From Mytilisepta virgata (Eukaryota > Mollusca > Bivalvia > Mytilida > Mytilidae): a stretch of 64,000 nucleotides of DNA. Location: contig CM051516.1 in assembly GCA_028015205.1 (NCBI GenBank), positions 46,194,230 through 46,258,229 of the forward strand. The letters are read 5' to 3'. The position numbers and the translations under genes are program-made. This document shows positions 12,901 to 24,900 of this stretch, piece by piece; the first letter of the stretch is position 1; every line of letters begins with the position of its first letter. The notes beneath the pieces were generated by a model. That model saw only the letters and a program-made list of their open reading frames with translations. It did not search any database and was not told the DNA's origin.

Positions 12901-15900
12901 ACAAAAGGAAGGTTGGGATTGTTTTTGGGAGTTTTGGTCCCAACAGTTTAGGAATTAGGGGCCAAAAGGGTCCAAAATTAAACTTTGTTTGATTTCAATG
13001 AAAATTGAACTATTGGGGTTCTTTGATATGCCGAATCTAACCGTGCATTTAGATTCTTAATTTTTGGTCCTGTTTTCAAATTGGTCTACATTAAGGTCCA
13101 AAGGGTCCAAAATTAAACTTAGTTTGATTTAAACAAAAATTGAATTCTTGGGGTTCTTTGATATGCTGAATCTAAACATATACTTAGTTTTTAGCTCACC
13201 TGGCCTGAAAGGCCATGTGAGCTTTTGTCATCACTTGGCGTCCGTCGTCTGTCCGTCCGTCCGTCCGTCTGTCCGTCCGTCCGTCCGTCCACAATTCACA
13301 TTTTAATCTTCTCCTCTGAAACCACTGGACCAATTTCAACCAAACTTTGCAGGAATGGTCCTTGGGTGGTCCCCTTCCAGAATTGTATCAGGGGTCGCAA
13401 TCCACCAACAAACATGGCTGCCGTTACTAAAAATAGAAAAAAGGGGGTGGTTTCTTAAAAAATCTTCTCCTCCAAAACTACTCAACCAATTTATGTCAAA
13501 CTTAAGTGGAATGGTCCTTAGATGATCCTCTTTCAGAATTGTATCCGATGACTCCACCCGCCAATCAAGATGGCTGCCACAGCCGAACTTAGTTTAACAT
13601 AGGACCCTATGGGAAATTCATTAAAAAATCTTTTTGTCTGGAACCACATGCTCAATTTGAATCAAACTTTGATGGAATGGTCCTTAGATGATCCTCTTTC
13701 AGAATTGTATCCAATGACCCCGCCCACCAACCAAGATGGCTGCTTCAGCCGAACTTAGTTTAACATAGGACCCTATGGGAAATTCATTAAAAAATCTTCT
13801 CGTCTGGAACTACTTGCTCAAATGGAACCAAACTTTGGTGGAATGATCATTAGGTAGGTCTCTTTCAGAATTGTATCCGATGACCCCACCCGCCAAACAA
13901 GATGAATTTTAATGTCAACTTTGGCAACTGTATGCCAGGTGAGCGATTACAGGCTCCTGGGAGCCTCTGGTTTTATTATGGGCCCAGTTTTCAAGTTGGT
14001 CCAAATCGGGGTCCAAAATTAAACTTTGTTTGATTTCATCGAAAATTAAACTATTGGGGTTCTTTGATATGCCGAATCTAACCGTGCATTTAGATTCTTA
14101 ATTTTTGGTCCCGTTTTCAATTTGGTCTACATTAAGGTCCAAAGGGTCCAAAATTAAACTTAGTTTGATTTTAACAAAAATTGAATTCTTGGGGTTCTTT
14201 GATATGCTGAATCTAAACATATACTTAGTTTTTTTTATTATGGGCCCAGTTTTCAAGTTGGTCCAAATCGGGGTCCAAAATTAAACTTTGTTTGATTTCA
14301 TCGAAAATTGAACTATTGTTGTTTTTTGATATGCCGAATCTAACCGTGCATTTAGATTCTTAATTTTTGGTCCCGTTTTCAAATTGGTCTACATTAATGT
14401 CCAAAGGGTCCAAAATTAAACTTAGTTTGATTTTAACAAAAATTGAATTCTTGGGGTTCTTTGATATGCTGAATCTAAACATGTACTTAGTTTTTTTATT
14501 ATGGGCCCAGTTTTCAAGTTGGTCCAAATCGGGGTCCAAAATTAAAGCTAAAAAAGGGGTAATTTTTTTTTTTTTTTGGGGGGGAGGGGCAATTCTCCAC
14601 AGCATATTGTATTACACAAGAAGCAAAAAATTGAATATAAATTCAAATCATATGACCAATTCTAAGTTCTTTGATTTCAGTTATTCTGTGTCAGAAACCT
14701 ATTATGTGTCAAATATTTCAAGAAATTTTCAATTGCACAGTATTGTGCAATAGCAAGAAATCTTTAATTGCACAGTATTCCGCAATAGCAAGAAATTGAT
14801 ATGTGTGCCCAATTTTAAATTTTAAATTGGTTATTTCTGATTTATATATAAAAACAAATAATACTGATATGGTTTGAATAGGTAAATTAAAAATTTTTAA
14901 GTTCTTAGACAACATTCATTCTGTGTCAGAAACCTATGCTGTGTCAAATATTTATTCACAATCCAAATTCAGTATTGTATCAAGCTTGAATGTTGTGTTC
15001 ATAATTGCCCCAACTATTCAGGGTTCGACATCTGCGGTCGTATCTAGCTGCGCCCAGCGGAGCATTTTATTTTGACTACAGCATTGGGAGTCTTGATAAG
15101 CAAAGCTTATCCAACTGGAAGTGTTTTTCTATTGCTATTTTTTTACTTCCTTAAGATTAACCTGGTAATTCATGTTCAGATAAGGAAAAATAAGTAATAG
15201 GTCATACTTGGTGACCAAGTGGTATAGGTAGTTCGCCATGACTACTTATGATCACTAGCCTGTCAACACTGAGGTTGTGAGTTCGAATTTCACCTGTGGC
15301 TTGGTGTGTTCGACTCAGATCTTGATTGACAGGGATTGCCAATTTTCCTACCGAAGGTCGTGGTTCTCAGGGGACTCCAGCTTCCTCCACCAATAAAAAC
15401 TGGCCACCAAGAAATAGCCAAATGTGCTGAAAAAAGCTTAAAACCCCAACTAAACAAACAAACATACTTGCGTTATTTTATTTCATTTTGGTATAAGTAA
15501 TTTATCTGTTTTTTACCTGAAATTACTTGTTTAAATATTAAATAGTTGTACAGTTGAACTTTGGTAGCTCGATTTGGATCGCTTTAACACCACCTATGGC
15601 TCCAACTGTTTTGAAAGTCCTGTAAATTTGCCCTTTATTCTCATGTAAAAAAGTCACTGATTTCTTGAAAAGTTGAACAAAACGTTTGGTCCAGACACAG
15701 ATAAAGGTTGTGTATTTTACCATGGAAAACACGAAGTAAAGTCAGTAATTAAATGGACAAGCATGTTACCTGATAGTTACAGTTTTGCGTTTAACAATCA
15801 CAGATGAGATAAATATGGATTAGACTGATAGGTAAATGTTTACAGTTTGATGTAATAAAGATTTTAAGATTACTGTTAATGGCCACAATCAGCTTTATCA

Positions 15901-18900
15901 ACTCGTATAGGTATGGCAATGGAAATTTCATGTTCTGGAAAAAACTTCGGTAACTCAAATTACCAATTAAGTCACACATATTTCGATGGTCCCTTTTAGT
16001 TTGAGCCATCAAAGTTTTACTGTATTTCTTTTTGTTAGCTCAATTGGGCTAAAAGGCCATGTGAGCTATTGGCATCACCTGGCGTCCATCGTCGTTGTCG
16101 ACGTAAATTTTCCTTTAAAAGATCTTGACTGAAACCATTTGGCCAATTGGAACAAAAAATTGGCAGCAATGGTGCTTAGGTGGTCCTCTTTCAGAATTAT
16201 ATCTGATGACCCCACCCACCATCCAAGATGGCGGCAAGAGCCGTACATAGTTTAACATAGGACTCTATGGGGAATTTACTTTAAGAAGTTCTTGTCTGAA
16301 ACCACTCTGCCATTTGGAACAAAATTTGGCAGCAATGGTCCTTAGTTGGTCACCTTTTTAGAATTATATCCAACATGGCCTCCAGAGCCGAACATAGTTT
16401 AATAGTACCCTATGGAAAATTTATTAAAGATCTTGTCTGAAACCACTGCCCCAGTTGGAACAAAACTTGGCAGCAATGGTGGTTAGGTGGTCCTCTGTCA
16501 GAATCATATCCAATGACCCTGTCCACCATTGAAGATGGATGCTAGAGCGCAACATAGTTTAACATAGGACCTAATGGGGAAATCACGGATAGATCTGCTT
16601 TTTTTAAACCAGTCTGCCAGTTCCATGCTGCCAGTCAATATGGACATAGTCGAGGTGAGCGATACAGGCTCCTGGGAGCTTCTAGTTTTAATCAGAATTC
16701 AAGTGCTAATGATTATGTATGACATAATTCATTTACATGTACATCTATTTTTTTGAAATTGGTTAACCTCCTTTTTAAAGCTCCCTGTAAAAAAAATAAT
16801 AATCCAAAGATACTAATATTAGATATAGTAAATTTATACTATGCTGTATACGTTACCTCTCATCAGCAGCATTAAAACCGAAACATTTGGAAGACCAAAA
16901 CCAAACTTATTTTAAACAAGAATTACTCATAACCAAAAATACCGAAATAGGAAGCCAAATTTCAGCTAAGGAGATCTACCATATGCAATACAAGGAATGA
17001 ACCCTTAGTATTTCTATTATTTTTAGCTCACCTGGCCGAAGGCCATGTGAGCTTTTGCCATCACTTGGCGTCCGTCGTCGTCCGTCGTCGTCTGTCGTCG
17101 TCCGTCGTCGTCGTTAACAATTTTTCAAAACTCTTCTCCTCTGAAACTACTTGACCAATTGGAACCATACTTGGTATGAATGTTCTTTGGGGTATCCTGC
17201 ATAGAACTGATGTGGGGATTTTTGATCCGTCGAAAAACATGGCCGCTGTTACTAAAAATAGAACATAGGGGTCAGACAACAGTTTTTCGCAAATATCTCA
17301 AAAATCATTAGGTTATGGCAAATTCTGGCAGGTTGAAAGTGTTCAGCATGATGAGAGCTACCTGTATGCTGATTTTCGTGAAAATCTGTCAACTGATGTT
17401 AGAGTTATTGCCCTTTTTTGACATTTTTGGCTTTTTTTTTATGTTATTATTTCAAAAATCTTCTCCTCTGAAACTACTTGACTAATTAGAACCAAACTTG
17501 GTAGGAATGTTCCTTGGGGTACCCTGCATAGAACTGATGTGGGGATTTTTGATTCGTCGAAAAACATGGCCGCTGTTACTAAAAATAGAACATAGGGGTA
17601 AATTGCTGTTTTTTGCTAATAACTCAAAAACCATTACAGATATCGAAAATCTGACATGGGGTAAAATTGATCAGCATGACAAGATCTACCTGTCCTGAAA
17701 TTTTGAAGGAAATTCCAAAACCCATTTAGGAGTTACTGCCCTTTTTTCGTCAAATTTTCAAAATTTTAACATTTTTCGTCATTTATCTCCAAAACTATTT
17801 GAGATAGAAGTGAAATGTAAATTTGAAAAATGTTTGCCATGTTGAGATCTACCTACCCTGAAATTTTAAAGGAAATCCCAAAACCCATTTAGAAGTTGTT
17901 GCCCTTTTTTTGTCAAATTTTCAAAAATTTTTTATTAAAAAATCTTCTTCTCTGAAACTGCTGGGCCGATTGGTTTGAAACTTAATAGGAATGATCTATG
18001 ACATGTCCTCTACAAATGATCCTCAATTTATTTTGATCTGACATAAAACATGGCTGTCGTAGCTAAAAATAGAATATAGGGGTGCATGTGTTGTTTTTGG
18101 CTTATAACTTAAAAACCGTTACAGATATAAAAAATCTGACATGGGGTAAAATTGATCAGCCTGACAAGATCTACCTAACCTGAAATTTTGAAGGAAATCG
18201 GAAAACCCATTTAGGAGTTATTGCCCTTTTTTCGTCAAATTTTCATAATTTAACATTTTTCGTCATTTATCTCCAAAACTATTTGAGATAGAAGTGAAAT
18301 CTAAATTGAAAAATGTTTGCCATGTTGAGATCTACATACCCTGAAATTTTAAAGGAAATCCCAAAACCCATTTAGGAGTTATTGCCCTTTTTTCGTCAAA
18401 TTTCAAAATTTAACATTTTTTGTCATTTATCTCCAAAACTATTTGAGATAGAAGTGAAATCTAAATTTGAAAAATGTTTGCCATGTTGAGATCTACATAC
18501 CTTGAAATTTTAAAGGAAATCCCAAAACCCATTTTTTTGTCAAATTTTCAAAATTTTAACATTTTTGAATATCTCCAAAACTATTTGAAATAGAAGTGAA
18601 ATATAATTTAAAAATGTTTGCCATGTTGAGATCTAACTACCCTGAAATTTTGAAGGGAATCCCAAATTCTATTTAGGAGTTATTGGTTTGTGTAATTTGA
18701 GGTCGGGTTCTGTTACATTTATTTAAGGTTCACCCTTATTCCTGGTCAATTTTGTCAACTTCCTGCCAGGACTACCACCACCAGGGAACATATTTTAACA
18801 TTAAACCTTATGAAAAATAAATCTTCAACAAATTTTCCCTGAACAATTGAACCAATTGCAACAAACTTGGTCAAAAAGTTGATTAATTGTCCAATGAAAA

Positions 18901-21900
18901 CAGACTCCAGGTGAGCGATACAGGCTCTGGTGAGCCTCTTGTTTAATTTTGCTAAATACTGGTAATTTCTGTAACAAATAAATGAATAATCATGTCAGAC
19001 AAGTCTCACGACTGGGTTGGCGAATACCCTTGGGGTCCTAGGGTCCACCATGCAGAGGCATCGTCCCAGGAGTTTCAAAAATAACAATCCAAAGATACTA
19101 ATATTAGATATAGTAAATTTATACTATGCTGTATACGACGCATTTCAAGGAGTTACCTCTCATCAGCAGCATTAAAACCGAAACATATGGAAGACCAAAA
19201 ACCAAACTTATTTTAAACAAGAAGTACTCATAACATAATGCCAATTGCAGTTATGATTTGGCTCACCACAATTGCAACAATATATTTCCCTGGTTTCCAA
19301 GTTTCCTGAAATGTTCACGTAAAAGTTAATTGACTTTATAAAAGCTGAAGTCCCTTGTTTGGAAATATGAATCCCATCATCCGGAACATGCAGTGATGAG
19401 GGGAGTCTTTTGCATTTAAGGGATCAGTGTTCACTCAATTTTCTGCGAATTATTCCACATACCATTAGCACACAGGCTGATATTTAGTCCTGAATACAAG
19501 GAGAAGACTTTCATAATGGTCATGTATTGTCTCGTTTTTGACAGTCACTGCCTCTGATGTGTATAACAAATGTGGAGTAGCCAGACATAACTTCAATAAG
19601 TCTATCAATGTTAGCTCCCCTATTTGTACACACTTCAGTGTAGAATTGAGCTCCCAATAAGGTTTTTTTTTTAAAATTTTTGATACATTTCCAAAAGTTA
19701 GATGTGTGATGCTTTTCAATTTAGGTGATATTTGACTTTCCAATGAATTTTCCTTTTCATCAGTAAGTTTATAAACCTTAGTAGCAATGAATTTATATCC
19801 AATATTCATTGATGTATGTCTGCTCATAACTTCAGGTTTTAGACGTGATAAGATACTGGTCAGTTTATGTTAAATTATCATTTTCATGATTGCACAGTTA
19901 CCCAAGTTGATTTTAGAGAATTGGGTTTCTGTGTAGTAACTCAAGAAACATTATCAGAGTTCTGTGGATTCTTCTTAAAATTTCATGATCTTCTGTATAG
20001 TGACAAATTGGAGTTATTGTGATTTTTACTGTTTTCACATTTCATATTCTAGGGTTATGCCTTTGATTTGCATAAAAAATAAAGTGACACTTAGTAGTTT
20101 CCATGCAAAAAATTGAAAAGTGTTCAGCTTATTTCTAAATTTTAATACATGTGTAACCATTTCGTAGTTACAAGGTAAAGGAAAACCTGGTTTGGTGTAA
20201 AGTTGACTCCACAATCTTGTTCCCTGGTTGTCTTCCAAAGTCCAAAATTTTCCCTGAAAAGTCAATTTATAAAGTCACATATCGTCAAACCTTTGCAAGA
20301 AAAATATCCAAGAACATTAATACATCCACATTAAGTCTGTAAAGAACTAAATACATTGTTTTATATCTGTGTTTTAGTCAGGAAATATCTTTTTTATGAT
20401 TTCAGGAACCTTTTGATACAGTATGGCAGTCTCTGATAAAGACTACAGTCATGATGATTGGAGAATTTGAATATGACAGTATATTTAATGAGCAGACATC
20501 TGTCAACACAGTTGTAAACCAAGAACCAATTACATATGTTTTGTTTGTTGTATTTATGGTAATCATGTCCATCATTATAATGAATTTACTGGTAAGTATT
20601 ACTTGATTTTTGTTTTTTTCAGTTTTATTCACTTTGTATATATGTTACATTTTTAGCTCACCTGACCCAAAGGGTCAAGTGAGCTTTTCTCATCACTTGG
20701 CGTCCGTTGTCCGTCGTCCGTCGTCGTCCGTCGTCCGGCGTCGTCGTTAACATTTTACATTTTGAACTTCTTCTAGAGAACCACTGAATGGAATGAAACC
20801 AAACATGGCATGAATGTTCCTTATGAGGTGCTGACCAAGTGTTGTTACTTTGTAGCCGATCCATCATCCAAGATGGCCGCCAGCGGGGAACTTAGTTTAA
20901 CATAGGACCCTATGGGAAATGCATACAAATGACTTCTTTTAGAGAACCACTGAATGGAATGAAACTAAATCTGGCATGAATGTTCCTTATGAGGTGCTGA
21001 CCAAGTGTTGTTACTTTGTAGCCGATCCATCATCCAAGATGGCCGCCAGAGGGGGACTTAGTTTAACATAGGACCCTATGGGAAATGCATACAAATGACT
21101 TCTTTTAGAGAACCGTTGAATGGAATGAAACCAAACATGGCATGAATGTTCCTTATGAGGTGCTGACCAAGTGTTGTTACTTTGTAGCCGATCCATAATC
21201 CAAGATGGCCGCCAGCGGGGGACTTAGTTTAACATAGAACCCTATGGGAAATGCATACAAATGACTTCTTTTAGAGAACCACTGAATGGAATGAAACTAA
21301 ATCTGGCATGAATGTTTCTTATGAGGTGCTGACCAAGTGTTGTTACTTTGTAGCCGATCCATCATCCAAGATGGCCGCCAGCGGGGAACTTAGTTTAACA
21401 TAGGACCCTATGGGAAATGCATACAAATGACTTCTTTTAGAGAACCACTGAATGGAATGAAACTAAATCTGGCATGAATGTTCCTTATGAGGTGCTGACC
21501 AAGTGTTGTTACTTTGTAGCCGATCCATCATCCAAGATGGCCGCCAGAGGGGAACTTAGTTTAACATAGGACCCTATGGGAAATGCATACAAATGACTTC
21601 TTTTAGAGAACCGTTGAATGGAATGAAACCAAACATGGCATGAATGTTCCTTATGAGGTGCTGACCAAGTGTTGTTACTTTGTAGCCGATCCATAATCCA
21701 AGATGGCCGCCAGCGGGGAACTTAGTTTAACATAGAACCCTATGGGAAATGCATACAAATGACTTCTTTTAGTGACCCACTTAATGGAATGAAACCAAAC
21801 ATGGCATGAATGTTCCTTATGAAGTGCTGACCAAGTGTTGTTACTTTGTAGCTGATCCATCATCCAAGATGGCCGCCAGCGGGGAACTTAGTTTAACATA

Positions 21901-24900
21901 GGACCCTATGGGAAATGCATACAAATGACTTCTTTTAGAGAACCACTGAATGGAATGAAACTAAATCTGGCATGAATGTTCCTTATGAGTTGCTGACCAA
22001 GTGTTGTTACTTTGTAGCCGATCCATCATCCAAGATGGCCGCCAGAGGGGGACTTAGTTTAACATAGGACCCTATGGGAAATGCATACAAATGACTTCTT
22101 TTAGAGAACCGTTGAATAGAATGAAACCAAACATGGCATGAATGTTCCTTATGAGGTGCTGACCAAGTGTTGTTACTTTGTAGCCGATCCATAATCCAAG
22201 ATGGCCGCCAGCGGGAGACTAAGTTTAACATTGGACCCTATGGGAAATGCATACAAATGACTTCTTTTAGAGAACCACTGAATGGAATGTAACAAAACAT
22301 AGCATGAATGTTCCTTATGAGGTGCTGACCAAGTGTTGTTACTTTGTAGCCGATCCATAATCCAAGATGGCCGCCAGCGGGGGACTTAGTTTAACATAGA
22401 ACCCTATGGGAAATGCATACAAATGACTTCTTCTAGTGACCCACTTAATGGAATGAAACCAAACATGGCATGAATATTCCTTATGAAGTGCTGACCAAGT
22501 GTTGTTACTTTGTAGCTGATCCATCATCCAAGATGGCCGCCAGCGGGGAACTTAGTTTAACATAGGACCCTATGGGAAATGCATACAAATGACTTCTTTT
22601 AGAGAACCACTGAACGGAATGAAACTAAATCTGGCATGAATGTTCCTTATGAGGTGCTGACCAAGCGTTGTTACTTTGTAGCCGATCCATCATCCAAGAT
22701 TGCCGCCAGCGGGGGACTAAGTTTAACATTGGACCCTATGGGAAATGCATACAAATGATTTCTTTTAGAGAACCACTGAATGGAATGTAACAAAACATAG
22801 CATGAATGTTCCTTATGAGGTGCTGACCAAGTGTTGTTACTTTGTTGCCGATCCATCATCCAAGATGTTTAGAAGTCTATCAGAAAATTGTAAAAAAAAT
22901 TCTGAATGGTCACAACTTGACCACATATTCAAAAATAATAATGATAAGATGTCTTCAGTAGCTATTGTAATCACATTAGATACAGGTGAGCGACACAGGC
23001 TCTTGAGAGCCTCTAGTTTTAGTTCATAATCAACAATTACCAAACTGGTCTGTCGACAGCCTTGAACTTGCAGTGCTATATAAGATTCTTCTCTCTGTTG
23101 AAAGATTAAATGCCATTTAAAGATAAAAAAAAATTGCAGTGAATGTGCTTCACCTATGCTTTCCTCAAATTTTAAATTTCAAGCCATCTGATTGATCAGT
23201 ATTTGAGTACATTATAGGTTGAGGAAATCCTTATTTTTGAAATGTACGTGTGCCCGAAAATTAAAACTTCTTAAAACCTTGCTTTTTATACGACCGCAAA
23301 ATTTTTGCGGTCGTATATTGGTATGACGTTGGCGTCGTCGTCCGAAGACATTTGGTTTTCGCACTGTAACTTTAGTATAAGTTAATAGAAATCTATGAAA
23401 TTTAAACACAAGGTTTATGACCACAAAAGGAAGGTTGGGATTGATTTTGGGAGTTTTGGTCCCAACAGTTTAAGAATTAGGGGCCAAAAAAAGGCCCAAT
23501 AAGCATTTTTCTTCTTGGTTATTATCTTGGTGTTAGGGAGGTAATCCAAACACATTTAAAGTAAAATGTTGTGTATGATTCGATTACCTCCCTTAAACTG
23601 CCTGTAAATTATATATAAAGAAATGTAGATTGTCTTGGGGTGATTTATAGCTGTCAATTTATTTTTAGAAGTTACTTTTAATTAATATTAATTTTAGCCA
23701 TATGTCATTTTTTATTTTAAGACGTTTATGATGTATTTAAATGGGTAATTATGTTTGCAAACTCCATGAGAAATTTGAATAGGGATTATGACCATATCTT
23801 GAGGGAAAGAATTTTTTTGGAAAAAGGGAAAAGGGGGGGGGGGGGTGAAAAAAATTTTTGGGGGGTAAATAAGAAATTGTGGTGGGGGACAATTTTTTCT
23901 CATTTCAGATTTCAGAAATTAAAAAGAAAATTTCTTCAAATATTTTGGGAGGGGGTTCAATTCGCAACAGCATATTGTATTGCACAAAAAGCAAAAAATT
24001 GAATATAAATTCAAATCATATGACCAACTCTAAGTTCATTGACTACAGTTATTCTGTATCAGAAACCTATTATGTGTCAAATATTTAATTACAATCCAAA
24101 TTCAGATCTGTATCAAGCGCGAATATTGTGTCCATTTTTGCCCCAAATGTTCAGGGTTGGACCTCTGCGGTCGTATCCAGCTGCGCTCAGCGAAGCAATT
24201 TATTGTCTTTTTTCATTAATTATTTTGTCAAAGGAGGAGCAAAGTGAACCAATTTTTGTGTCGCCTGCGGAACGCATGGTCGACACATAGGGATCACTAT
24301 CTGTCGTCTTGCATCTTGCGTCTTGCGTCGTCCTGCGTCCTGCGTCTTGCGTCTTGCGTCGTCACACTTTTATTCTATCCTCAACTACTCGTAAACTGCT
24401 CAAAGGATTTTGATGAAACTTTCTGTGTGCATTAACCTTAATGCACAGGTGTGCATATATATTTCATTTTTAGAAAATTTAATTTTTTTTTTTGGTAAAA
24501 ATTGACATTTTTGCAAAAAAAGGGGGGCAAAACTTCTATCCTCAACTACTCCATAACCACGCAAAGGAATTTGATGAAACTTTCTCTGTGCATTAACCTT
24601 AATGCACAGGTGTGCATATATGTTTCATTTTTAGAAAATTTTTAATTTTTCTCTGTAAAAAATGACATTTTTGAAAAAAAAGAGGGGGGGGAAAAACTTC
24701 TATCCTCAACTACTCTATAACCACTCAAAGGAATTAGATGAAACTTTCACTGTGAATTAATCTTAATGCACAGGTGTGCATATATATTTCATTTTTAGAA
24801 AATTTTAATTTTTTTTGTTGTAAAAATTGACATTTCTGAAAAAAAGGGGGGGTTCAAAACTTCTATCCTCAACTACTCCATAACCACTCAAAGCAATTTG

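Noticed and set aside
13241..13290. GTCC repeats considered as a possible CRISPR-like or independent microsatellite locus
   Set aside because: It sits at a fixed place just after the 5' hairpin of family E elements, so it is a part of the element. The host is eukaryotic.
19465..19827. 120-residue minus-strand frame
   Set aside because: No recognisable domain or splice context; it lies inside a TRPA1-like intron and is probably chance.
20658..22859. Series of ~61-76 residue minus-strand frames (DRLQSNNTWSAPHKEHSCHV)
   Set aside because: They recur at 166-base intervals and are products of the tandem monomer with no stop in one frame; they are not genes.
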